Origin: JAZRPG01 sp045649105
GTDB taxonomy: Bacteria; Bacillota; Clostridia; Oscillospirales; JAAYXM01
Length of the DNA: 13,803 nucleotides
Assembly (NCBI GenBank): GCA_045649105.1
Contig: JAZRPG010000024.1
Span: 1 to 13,803 of the forward strand
Direction of reading: 5' to 3'
Shown here piece after piece: positions 7,587 through 13,803 of this stretch. Every line of letters starts with the position of its first letter. The first letter of the stretch is position 1. Position numbers and translations under genes: made by a program. The notes beneath the pieces are model-generated. The model searched no databases and was not told where the DNA came from. It saw only the letters and a program-made list of their open reading frames with translations.

Positions 7587-7663
7587 TATATTGGTTGTAT
7601 ATTATATTGCTATTTTAACTATTTTTGAGCGTTTTCATAACAAATTTTTGCCGATTTGTACTA

Positions 7664-8149
7664 TTATTGCCCGTGAAGCTCGCCCTCAAGCTCAAAACCG
7701 CGGAAGCCCGTCTGACGAAGTGCCTCGTAGATAACTATTGCGGCAGAGTTTGATAAATTCAGACTCCGCAGGGCGGGGAGCATGGGAATCCGTATGCAGC
7801 GCGACGGGTGCGCGGCGAGAAGTGATTCCGGAAGACCCTTCGTCTCCTTGCCGAAAATAAAATACGCGCCGTCCTTATATTCAAAATCGGTGTATACATT
7901 TTTCCCCTTCGTGGTAGCAAAATAAAAATCGCCGCCTGCGTTTTTCTCAAAAAAGTCGTCTATGCTATCATATACCGTAACATCGAGAAATTTCCAGTAG
8001 TCAAGCCCTGCGCGACGAAGCTGTCTGTCCGAAATGTCAAAACCGAGAGGACGGACAAGGTGAAGCCGCGCGCCCGTCACGGCGCAGGTCCTTGAAATAT
8101 TCCCCGTATTCGCCGGGATTTCAGGCTCAACAAGAACTATATTAAACAC
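7664..8149 (-). CDS. trmL: tRNA (cytidine/uridine-34 2'-O)-methyltransferase
   Basis: SPOUT-family enzyme that methylates the 2'-O of the wobble nucleotide in tRNA-Leu isoacceptors, using S-adenosylmethionine. The trefoil-knot motifs are all present: EPEIPANTGNISRTC (8-22), FIFGKETKGLP (97-107) and IPMLPALRSLNLSNSAAIVIYEALRQ-type motif 3 (121-146). I choose the GTG at 8149 (161 residues), which gives the usual family start VFNIVLVEPEIP and the usual ~155-160 residue length. AGAGG (8156-8160) precedes it by 6 nt. The frame stays open up to a TTG at 8287, but that codon lies inside the predicted -35 element and would add 46 residues foreign to the family. An ATGATG two to five nt upstream is out of frame. 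It is a single-gene unit with its own promoter. Confidence 0.93.
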   Translation of the reverse strand: MFNIVLVEPEIPANTGNISRTCAVTGARLHLVRPLGFDISDRQLRRAGLDYWKFLDVTVYDSIDDFFEKNAGGDFYFATTKGKNVYTDFEYKDGAYFIFGKETKGLPESLLAAHPSRCIRIPMLPALRSLNLSNSAAIVIYEALRQTGFRGFELEGELHGQ

Positions 8150-8252
8150 ATCATACCTCTTATCCCGGGCAAAGCGGGCACCCCGGGCACGCCCGGAAAC
8201 CGTCAGGCAAAGCCTTGCCGCAATTTTCTCTTTCCGACTAAAAAATACTTTA
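8150..8252 (-). other. GC-rich structured 5' leader of trmL
   Basis: The predicted untranslated leader contains several potential hairpins: GGCAA/TTGCC with a 4-nt loop (around 8205-8219) and CCGGGC-GT-GCCCGG. There is also a CCCGGG pair enclosing GTGCCCGCTTTG-type sequence (8164-8187). Three imperfect 9-nt units sharing GGGCA on the plus strand (8167-8193) create a local GC peak inside an otherwise AT-rich interval. No known riboswitch class is recognised. Confidence 0.4.
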
Positions 8253-8258
8253 GCTGTT

Positions 8259-8287
8259 ATTTTATGACATTTCGCGCGTTTTTGCAA
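8259..8287 (-). promoter_or_regulatory. Probable trmL promoter
   Basis: On the minus strand TTGCAA (8282-8287) and TAAAAT (8259-8264) are spaced by exactly 17 nt, giving a start near 8252. It lies downstream of the preceding operon's terminator, so trmL is probably transcribed independently. Confidence 0.65.
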
Positions 8288-8321
8288 TACTTTTTTTGAT
8301 TAAATTTCCGTTAAATATTAA

Positions 8322-8350
8322 ATAAAGGAGATGTCGGGCATCTCCTTTAT
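8322..8350 (-). terminator. Hairpin terminator of the VanW-DUF975 operon
   Basis: A perfect 12-bp stem, ATAAAGGAGATG (8322-8333) paired with 8339-8350, encloses a 5-nt loop and lies 32 nt after the stop of the membrane-protein gene. On the minus strand it is followed by TTTAATATTT, a discontinuous U-tract. It separates this operon from the trmL promoter. Confidence 0.7.
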
Positions 8351-8381
8351 AACATCAGAATTCAAATATAAGCTTTTCTTT

Positions 8382-9209
8382 TTACTCCTCAGGCTGCCCA
8401 ACCTTAACAAACGAAATATCTCCGCGGAAATAGTCAAGATACTTTGCGTATACCGTGCTGTATATAATCTGATAGACCGTTGCAAGCGCCGGGACATATC
8501 CGCACAGCAAATCCCAAAAAAGATAACTTAAACGCAGCTTTATGCATTCTCCGCTTTTTCCTTTTACAAGAGCAAGACACGCGCGGAATGAGGATATTGC
8601 ACCGCCGTTTTTTCCCTCCGCAAGAATATATGCCGCGAAGTTGAACCTGCTGTACCACAGCAGAAGAAAAATCAGCGCCGCCATAAAGATAAGAAGCACG
8701 GGGATAACAATAACCGGAGTGCCCTGTGCCACATTATATGCAATAAACACAAGCGGAACAAAGGCTACAACAAGCATAACCATAAGAGCAATAAGCACGC
8801 CTGCGAGGATGACCCTGAGAAAAATTGCGGAAAACACATCCGAAAGGCGCGTGAAAACAGAAAAGACCGCAGAAAGCTTTGCCTTCTCTCCTCGCGAGAC
8901 GGAAAGAAAGACTCTGTTCATTCCTATCGTGAACGGCGGTATCAGAAAGAGATACAAAAGAAACGCAACGCCGAATGACGCCGCCGTACGCAGCGAAAAT
9001 CCGCCCGGCAAAAACAGCAGAAGCATGTCAAGCTCTGTCTCGGCTGCTAAAAGCTCCTCCGCAAACGGTGCGCGCACCGGCAAAAAGCCGACAACAAGCG
9101 CATTCAGCACAATATACATGACAATCAGCAGTATCAGGCGAAGCCAGTTTCCGGAAACCGACTTCCATGACATTGCCTTTATTATTCTTCGCTTTTGTGT
9201 ATCTGTCAT
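8382..9209 (-). CDS. DUF975-like integral membrane protein
   Basis: Function unknown. The 275-residue protein has about five hydrophobic stretches (about 23-44, 74-98, 128-158, 165-187 and 225-250), so it should sit in the cytoplasmic membrane. The short charged N-terminus with SGNWLRLILLI (19-29) and the C-terminal pattern resemble the DUF975 family, where a Ser-Arg/Phe-Arg segment before KGK is followed by a tryptophan-containing last helix and an aromatic YxxxxxxxFY-like end. The relevant segments here are FNFAAYILAEGK at 189-200, SFRACLALVKGKSGE at 207-221 and LSYLFWDLLCGY at 227-238. The start is ATG at 9209, with AAGGAG at 9220-9225. It begins 24 nt after the VanW-family gene and is probably cotranscribed with it, which suggests an envelope role. 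The family call is from pattern only. Confidence 0.75.
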   Translation of the reverse strand: MTDTQKRRIIKAMSWKSVSGNWLRLILLIVMYIVLNALVVGFLPVRAPFAEELLAAETELDMLLLFLPGGFSLRTAASFGVAFLLYLFLIPPFTIGMNRVFLSVSRGEKAKLSAVFSVFTRLSDVFSAIFLRVILAGVLIALMVMLVVAFVPLVFIAYNVAQGTPVIVIPVLLIFMAALIFLLLWYSRFNFAAYILAEGKNGGAISSFRACLALVKGKSGECIKLRLSYLFWDLLCGYVPALATVYQIIYSTVYAKYLDYFRGDISFVKVGQPEE

Positions 9210-9233
9210 AAAACAAATTCTCCTTGCTTCAGG

Positions 9234-11000
9234 TTATTGCGGATTTCCCGCGTCTCCGTCCGTGACGAGCCAGTCGGGGGCCTCTTCTCCTTCCGCCTGA
9301 TTGCCCTCCTCAAGCTCTGCCTCTGTCGCCTCCGTCTCGCCGCCGCTTTCCTTTTCCGTTTCGGACGGGGCTTTCTCTTCGGGCGGCACCGTCTCCGTTT
9401 CTGATGTTGCGGGGACTGACGGCGCCTCTTCCGTCACTGCCGCCGTGCCGACATGGACAATCTGCGGCATCGGCTTATATGACGATTTATTCTCAAAGCT
9501 TGAGCTTATGAGCTTCCCGCTTTCGTCGTACACCTTGCGGTATACCTCCATAACAAGGCCTTCCTGCCCCTTCTGCTCTATGCTCCTCTTGCCCTCGGCA
9601 AGCGTGTTTACATATCTTACCCGCTCCTCGAACGGACTTGTTGACAGCGTCTTCTTGCTCAGCTTTACGGTGAATTTATCCGTCTCGGTGCCCATGAGCT
9701 TTATGCGGATATAATTATCCTTCGATGTTGCAACTATCTTTATCGGATACGGGCTTGTGTTTTTAAACCTGAAATCGATTGAGCCGTATACTACCGTTGC
9801 GTCCTCGCCTTTTGGCGCATAGTCAACATAGAACGAATGATTTTTTCGCTCCGTGATTTGCATATTGGCTTGGATTGCCGCCATATACAGCGTTGATGAC
9901 ACCTGGCAAATTCCGCCGCCGACTCCGTCGACGACCTCGCCCGAAGCAAATATCGCCGCCTCCTGAAAACCGCGCGCCTTTGTGCGCGGGCCTACGGTCG
10001 TGTTATATGAAAACTCCTCTCCGGGGTTGAGCACCTTTCCGTTTACGAGCTTTGCCGCAAGGCGGACATTTGCCGTTCTTGCAACCTTCTTCGGGCTGAA
10101 GCGCGTCGTCACATCGGCGAGAACATCCTTAAACAATCCTGCCTCAAGGGTCTTTGTATAAACCTTTGGCTGTGTTATCTGAAGCGGAATACGCAGCACC
10201 TCGCCCGGGCTCTTCTCATACGCAATGCGCGCGGACTCCAGGTCAAAATCAACGCCGACGACATGCGGAACGATTACATTTTCCTTATCCTGCTTTTCAA
10301 GACGCGCATCGGAGACCTCCTTATGCACCTCGGAATAAAGGGTGTCCATATCAATCCCTTTTGATTCCGCAGTGACGCGCGCAACTTCTACCGCCGAATA
10401 ATCCTGCGCGGAAAACCGCTCCCTGACGGTTTTCGCAAGGCCCTCGGCATCAAGCTTTTTCCCGTCGGCCTTTGGGTAAAGAACAAGCTCCTTATCGGTA
10501 AGCTCATACGATGCGTCCACCGGCGCAACATCATGAGCAGAAAGCTCTGAAATCACTTTTGCGAGCGCGGACTCATCAACCGCTATGCCGCCCTCGGCCT
10601 CGCGCCCGGCAAAAAGGGCAGAAACAACATCTCCGATGCGTGAGAAAAAGCCGCCCTCATGACCTATGGCAAGCGCCGCGTCTGCCATATCCCCCGAGGA
10701 CAGGGAAACCCCGAGCTCCTCTGCCGAAACTGTGCGCGCGGCAATATCCTCAAGCTTTATCTCAAGCTTTGCCCCCTCATATTGCGTCTTACTCCGGGCA
10801 TCAAGCGCCGAGACAGCCTCCTCGCGGTTCATTCCGCCAAGGCTTATGCCTCCGCCGGTGACCCCCGGGAATATATCTCCGTGTGCATATGTATAAACAG
10901 TGAGCGCGACAAGGAGAAGGACGGCCGCCGCGCAAGCCGCCACAGCCGCAATCACGGGCTTTGATTTGAAATTAAGGCTCCCGCCGAAGAATTTTACCAT
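9234..11000 (-). CDS. VanW-family surface protein with YoaR-like and G5 domains
   Basis: Envelope protein of Gram-positive type; biochemical function unknown despite the VanW name. With the ATG at 11000 it has 588 residues: a cytoplasmic stub, one membrane anchor (about 15-39), a YoaR-like putative peptidoglycan-binding region (about 45-290), a VanW domain (about 298-428) and a G5 domain (about 443-520). The VanW domain has NPGEEFSYN (325-333), GFQEAA and the hallmark GGGICQVSSTLY (361-372). After position 525 the tail is rich in E, T, P and S and looks disordered. A TTG at 11021 would add 7 residues, but it lies about 7 nt from the predicted transcript start without a ribosome site, whereas AGGTGG precedes the ATG by 9 nt. 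It is the first gene of a two-gene operon with the DUF975-like gene. Confidence 0.92.
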   Translation of the reverse strand: MVKFFGGSLNFKSKPVIAAVAACAAAVLLLVALTVYTYAHGDIFPGVTGGGISLGGMNREEAVSALDARSKTQYEGAKLEIKLEDIAARTVSAEELGVSLSSGDMADAALAIGHEGGFFSRIGDVVSALFAGREAEGGIAVDESALAKVISELSAHDVAPVDASYELTDKELVLYPKADGKKLDAEGLAKTVRERFSAQDYSAVEVARVTAESKGIDMDTLYSEVHKEVSDARLEKQDKENVIVPHVVGVDFDLESARIAYEKSPGEVLRIPLQITQPKVYTKTLEAGLFKDVLADVTTRFSPKKVARTANVRLAAKLVNGKVLNPGEEFSYNTTVGPRTKARGFQEAAIFASGEVVDGVGGGICQVSSTLYMAAIQANMQITERKNHSFYVDYAPKGEDATVVYGSIDFRFKNTSPYPIKIVATSKDNYIRIKLMGTETDKFTVKLSKKTLSTSPFEERVRYVNTLAEGKRSIEQKGQEGLVMEVYRKVYDESGKLISSSFENKSSYKPMPQIVHVGTAAVTEEAPSVPATSETETVPPEEKAPSETEKESGGETEATEAELEEGNQAEGEEAPDWLVTDGDAGNPQ

Positions 11001-11026
11001 ACCGTCAGACCACCTTTTCAAGGCAT

Positions 11027-11043
11027 ATATATACAGTATATAT
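11027..11043. promoter_or_regulatory. Possible operator overlapping the VanW promoter
   Basis: A 17-nt inverted repeat, ATATATAC-A-GTATATAT on the plus strand, has 8-bp perfect arms around a single base. It covers the -10 element and the predicted start site of the VanW operon. Its position suits a repressor site, but AT-alternating sequence forms such symmetry easily by chance. Confidence 0.35.
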
Positions 11044-11063
11044 CGTTATATTCCCAAAATCAA
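11035..11063 (-). promoter_or_regulatory. Promoter of the VanW-DUF975 operon
   Basis: On the minus strand TTGATT (11058-11063) and TATACT (11035-11040) are separated by 17 nt. The predicted start is near 11028, about 28 nt before the preferred ATG at 11000. This spacing argues against the TTG start at 11021. Confidence 0.6.
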
Positions 11064-11133
11064 CAACAGGTTTGTAATCTTCTTGAATTTTTTGGCTTTC
11101 TTTTTTCTGTTTTATATAAAATCGGCGCGCATC

Positions 11134-11163
11134 TTGCAATATTTGCACAAACCGTGCTATAAT
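11134..11163 (+). promoter_or_regulatory. metG promoter
   Basis: TTGCAA (11134-11139), an 18-nt spacer, and TATAAT (11158-11163) preceded by TGC, so the -10 is both perfect and extended. The predicted start near 11170 leaves a leader of only about 36 nt. That is too short for a T-box or SAM riboswitch, so regulation by such an element is unlikely. Confidence 0.8.
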
Positions 11164-11205
11164 AATCAGAAAACATTACATTCCAAACGGAAAGAGGAAT
11201 CAGCA

Positions 11206-13128
11206 ATGGAGAAGAAAAAGTTCTATATCACCACACCGATTTATTACCCGTCCGATAAGCTGCACATCGGTCATGCATATTCGACCGTTTCTGCAGATGC
11301 GGAGGCAAGATATAAACGAATGCGCGGATTTGACGTTATGTTCCTCACGGGAACGGATGAGCACGGGCAGAAGATTTCACGCATTGCCGAAAAGCTCGGC
11401 ACAACGCCGAAGGCGTATGTTGACGAAATTGTCGCAAGCATTGTTAGGCTCTGGAAAACGCTCAACATCTCAAATGACGATTTTATCCGCACGACGGACG
11501 AAAGACACGAAACCGCTGTCGCAAAAATTTTCCAGAAGCTGTATGACCAGGGCGACATCTACAAGAGCGAATACAAGGGCTGGTACTGCGCGCCGTGCGA
11601 ATCGTTCTGGAACGAGCGTCAGCTCGTAGACGGCAAGTGCCCCGACTGCGGCCGCGATGTTGAGCTTGCGTGCGAGGAGAGCTATTTCTTCCGCCTTTCA
11701 AAATATCAGGACAGGCTTATAAAATACCTTGAGGAGCACCCTGACTTTATCAGTCCTCCGTCCCGCCTTAACGAAATGATGAATAACTTTATAAAGCCCG
11801 GGCTTGAGGATTTGTGCGTGTCGCGCACATCGTTTGACTGGGGAATAAAGGTGCCTTTTGACCCGAAGCATGTTGTTTATGTCTGGCTCGATGCCCTTTC
11901 AAACTATATTACTGCGCTCGGATACATGTCTGACGACGACTCGAAATTCAAGAAATACTGGCCGTGCAATGTCCACCTCGTAGGTAAGGAGATTGTCCGC
12001 TTCCACACGATTATATGGCCGATTATGCTTATGGCTCTTGATATTCCGCTCCCTGAGCGTGTCTTCGGACACGGCTGGCTCCTTCTCGACGGCGGCAAGA
12101 TGAGCAAATCAAAGGGCAATGTTGTCGACCCCGAGGTGCTCTGCGAGAGATACGGAACCGACGCCATCCGCTATTTCCTCCTCCGTGAGGTACCGTTCGG
12201 CTCTGACGGAATGTTCAGCAACGAGGCGCTTTTCTCACGCATAAACTCTGACCTTGCAAACGACCTCGGAAACCTCCTCTCACGCACCGTTGCAATGACC
12301 GAAAAGTACTTCGGCGGCACAACTCCCGAAGCCATTGAGGCGGCAGATATTGATAATGAGCTTATTTCGCTCGCCTCAGAGGTTGTCAAAAACTACGAGC
12401 ACGACATGGACGAGATGCTCTTCCCGAACGCACTTTCCGAGGTATGGCGCCTCATCGGCCGTGCAAATAAATATATTGACGAAACGATGCCGTGGGCGCT
12501 TGCAAAGGACGAATCAAAGCGTGCCCGCCTCGGCGCTGTGCTCTATAACCTCTGTGAGGCGCTTCGCATTGCGGCGATACTGATTACTCCCGCAATGCCG
12601 TCTGCGAGCGAGCGCATCTTTGCTCAGCTCGGCACAGACGATGACGCGCTCAAGACATGGGACGCGCTCGCATGGGGGACGCAGAAGGCATATGCAGTAA
12701 AGAGAGGCGAAGTCCTCTTCCCGAGAATAGATATTGAGGCTGAGTTTGAGGCTCTTGCGGCGGCTGCCGCACCTAAGGCGCGCGAGGTCGCGCCGTATCT
12801 CCCCGAAATCGGGATTGATGATTTCTGCAAGGTTGATTTGCGTGTTGCTAAGGTTTTAGAGTGTGAGCCTGTCCCGAAATCAGACAAGCTGCTTCGCCTC
12901 ATTGTCGATACGGGCGAGGCAACGCGCCAGATAGTCTCGGGAATTGCAAAGTGCTATAAGCCGGAGGAGATAATCGGCAAAAAGGTCATTCTTGTTTCAA
13001 ATTTAAAGCCCGCAAAGCTGCGCGGTGTTGAGAGCAACGGCATGCTTCTCGCCGCAGACACGGACGACGGCGGCTGCAAGGTCATTTTCGTTGATGATTC
13101 AATAGAGCCGGGCTCACAAATCCATTAA
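11206..13128 (+). CDS. metG: Methionyl-tRNA synthetase
   Basis: Charges tRNA-Met with methionine; cytoplasmic class I synthetase. The 640-residue product starts at ATG 11206 (MEKKKFYITTPIYYPSD), 7 nt after GAGGA. The frame is open further upstream to 10900, but that part overlaps the divergent VanW gene and lacks family similarity. Visible features are the HIGH motif (20-23) and TGTDEHGQK (48-56). A zinc knuckle carries C128, C131, C145 and C148, and a KMSKS loop lies at 298-302. The helical anticodon-binding domain spans about 340-510. An EMAPII/Trbp111-type tRNA-binding domain (about 538-640; DFCKVDLRVAKV, SGIAKCY, VILVSNLKPAKLRGVESNGM) mediates dimerisation and tRNA binding in relatives. 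It is complete and single-gene, read divergently from the VanW operon, with a terminator after it. Confidence 0.98.
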   Translation: MEKKKFYITTPIYYPSDKLHIGHAYSTVSADAEARYKRMRGFDVMFLTGTDEHGQKISRIAEKLGTTPKAYVDEIVASIVRLWKTLNISNDDFIRTTDERHETAVAKIFQKLYDQGDIYKSEYKGWYCAPCESFWNERQLVDGKCPDCGRDVELACEESYFFRLSKYQDRLIKYLEEHPDFISPPSRLNEMMNNFIKPGLEDLCVSRTSFDWGIKVPFDPKHVVYVWLDALSNYITALGYMSDDDSKFKKYWPCNVHLVGKEIVRFHTIIWPIMLMALDIPLPERVFGHGWLLLDGGKMSKSKGNVVDPEVLCERYGTDAIRYFLLREVPFGSDGMFSNEALFSRINSDLANDLGNLLSRTVAMTEKYFGGTTPEAIEAADIDNELISLASEVVKNYEHDMDEMLFPNALSEVWRLIGRANKYIDETMPWALAKDESKRARLGAVLYNLCEALRIAAILITPAMPSASERIFAQLGTDDDALKTWDALAWGTQKAYAVKRGEVLFPRIDIEAEFEALAAAAAPKAREVAPYLPEIGIDDFCKVDLRVAKVLECEPVPKSDKLLRLIVDTGEATRQIVSGIAKCYKPEEIIGKKVILVSNLKPAKLRGVESNGMLLAADTDDGGCKVIFVDDSIEPGSQIH

Positions 13129-13146
13129 GTTTTATATTCACAGGAA

Positions 13147-13188
13147 AGCGGAGCAGGGGAGATATCCCTCTGCTCCGCTCGGCTTTTC
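13147..13188 (+). terminator. metG terminator, possibly bidirectional
   Basis: AGCGGAGCAG (13147-13156) pairs with CTGCTCCGCT (13170-13179). The stem extends through GGG/CCC with one unpaired base and closes a loop around GAGATAT. It lies 18 nt after the metG stop and is followed by CGGCTTTTC, so the U-tract is short and delayed. It also lies downstream of the convergent phosphoesterase gene and may serve both. Confidence 0.75.
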
Positions 13189-13232
13189 AGAGATTAATAT
13201 TTAAAAGAACATTATTTAAATATTGAAGCTTG

Positions 13233-13803
13233 TCATTTTAATTTAACCACATTATTAAAAATTGCAATATGTCTCTTGTCAATTTCTAAATCCGCATGAT
13301 AATGGCCAAAAAACCACTTATTGTAGTTTAGCTTTTCTTTAACCGTGTCTAAAAAGTCTGTGAAATAATTTCTTTCATAATCCGAAAAAAGAGATTCCTG
13401 AACAGAACTCGCCATGCAATGGGTAACGACAACATCAACGGACCATTTGTGATTATCCAAATTTATTATTGCCGTCTCAATCTCTTCATTTGTCGGCAAC
13501 TCTTCTTCCCACCAGCTAATATTCAATTTCCTGTTTTCCCTGTCATGAGAGCTTGCCCCGCCAAATGCAAAAATTTTTATTCCGTCAATTGTATAGACCT
13601 GCCCGCGCATCAAATGAAAGAGTTTGTCATTTATCTTGTGCACATTTCCGCCACTAAAAGTAACAACAGGAAAATTTTCATTCAGCATTTTGTGGTTTTC
13701 ATGATTTCCGTCTACAAACAGAGTTGTAAATTTCTTTTCTGCAAACCACTTAAGCCAATACTTTTCCTCATTGTCTCCGTTCCAGATACCGCCAAAATCA
13801 CCG
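13233..13803 (-). CDS. Metallophosphoesterase, C-terminal part (start outside window)
   Basis: The frame is open from the right edge (first full codon at 13802) to TGA at 13233, giving 189 residues without the N-terminus. An internal ATG at 13688 is not the start, because conserved motifs precede it. Calcineurin-like phosphoesterase motifs appear in order: GDFGG (1-5), VDGNHENH (30-37), VVVTHC (125-129) and FFGHYH (164-169). These are the metal-binding Asp, Asn-His, His and His-x-His sites; the first motif (D-x-H) is missing with the N-terminus. The FGG-W-WW-type segment FAFGGASSHDR (78-88) is typical of small Clostridial and phage-borne members. The substrate cannot be predicted. The gene is visibly AT-rich (36 G/C of 120 in 13261-13380) next to metG (36 of 60 in 12601-12660), which suggests transfer. 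It converges on metG. Confidence 0.85.
   Translation of the reverse strand, partial: GDFGGIWNGDNEEKYWLKWFAEKKFTTLFVDGNHENHKMLNENFPVVTFSGGNVHKINDKLFHLMRGQVYTIDGIKIFAFGGASSHDRENRKLNISWWEEELPTNEEIETAIINLDNHKWSVDVVVTHCMASSVQESLFSDYERNYFTDFLDTVKEKLNYNKWFFGHYHADLEIDKRHIAIFNNVVKLK

Noticed and set aside
8331..8531. A small plus-strand frame whose ATG directly follows AAAGGAG
   Set aside because: The apparent ribosome site and ATG are the left arm of the terminator stem with no spacing between them, and the frame runs antisense into the membrane-protein gene.
8542..9300. A 252-codon open frame on the plus strand opposite the DUF975-like gene
   Set aside because: It is antisense to a membrane protein with a clear hydrophobic pattern and good ribosome site. 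The composition is typical of a shadow frame and no promoter or motif supports it.
10900..11205. A 102-codon N-terminal extension of metG
   Set aside because: It overlaps the divergent VanW gene and contains the metG promoter. The ATG at 11206 has a proper ribosome site and the canonical family N-terminus.
11164..11205. A T-box or SAM-type riboswitch upstream of metG
   Set aside because: The predicted leader is only about 36 nt, with no specifier-loop or terminator/antiterminator structure.

Overview
The window looks like chromosomal DNA from a Gram-positive anaerobe of the Clostridia (Firmicutes), probably a gut-type lineage of moderate GC. This is inferred from gene content: a VanW/G5 surface protein, a DUF975-type membrane protein, co-factor-independent phosphoglycerate mutase in a glycolytic operon, a two-domain MetRS with a zinc knuckle and C-terminal tRNA-binding domain, strong AGGAG-type ribosome sites and sigma-A-like promoters. 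There is no rRNA, tRNA, CRISPR array, transposase or recognisable mobile element.

Layout. (1) 1-2387, minus: the first ~795 codons of an exported protein made of tandem 287-residue units, each a carbohydrate-binding-like beta domain followed by a Big_2-like Ig domain; its C-terminus lies outside the window. (2) 2388-2639: its AT-rich promoter region and a strong terminator that closes the next operon. (3) 2640-7490, minus: a glycolytic operon transcribed pgk-tpiA-gpmI-eno, covering lower glycolysis except GAPDH and pyruvate kinase, with an extended -10 promoter and two abutting inverted repeats in its leader. (4) 7664-8149, minus: trmL, a tRNA wobble-base methyltransferase, with a GC-rich structured leader, its own promoter and probably a GTG start. 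(5) 8382-11000, minus: a two-gene envelope operon, VanW/G5 protein then DUF975-like membrane protein, ended by a hairpin terminator. (6) 11206-13128, plus: metG, divergent from the VanW gene and followed by a terminator. (7) 13233-13803, minus: the C-terminal part of a metallophosphoesterase, visibly more AT-rich than everything else and cut by the window edge.

Most of the window is housekeeping. No new multi-gene system is evident. The parts that deserve a second look are the mosaic, gene-conversion-like repeats of the exported protein, the palindromes overlapping or following three promoters, the trmL start region, and the AT-rich phosphoesterase at the right edge.
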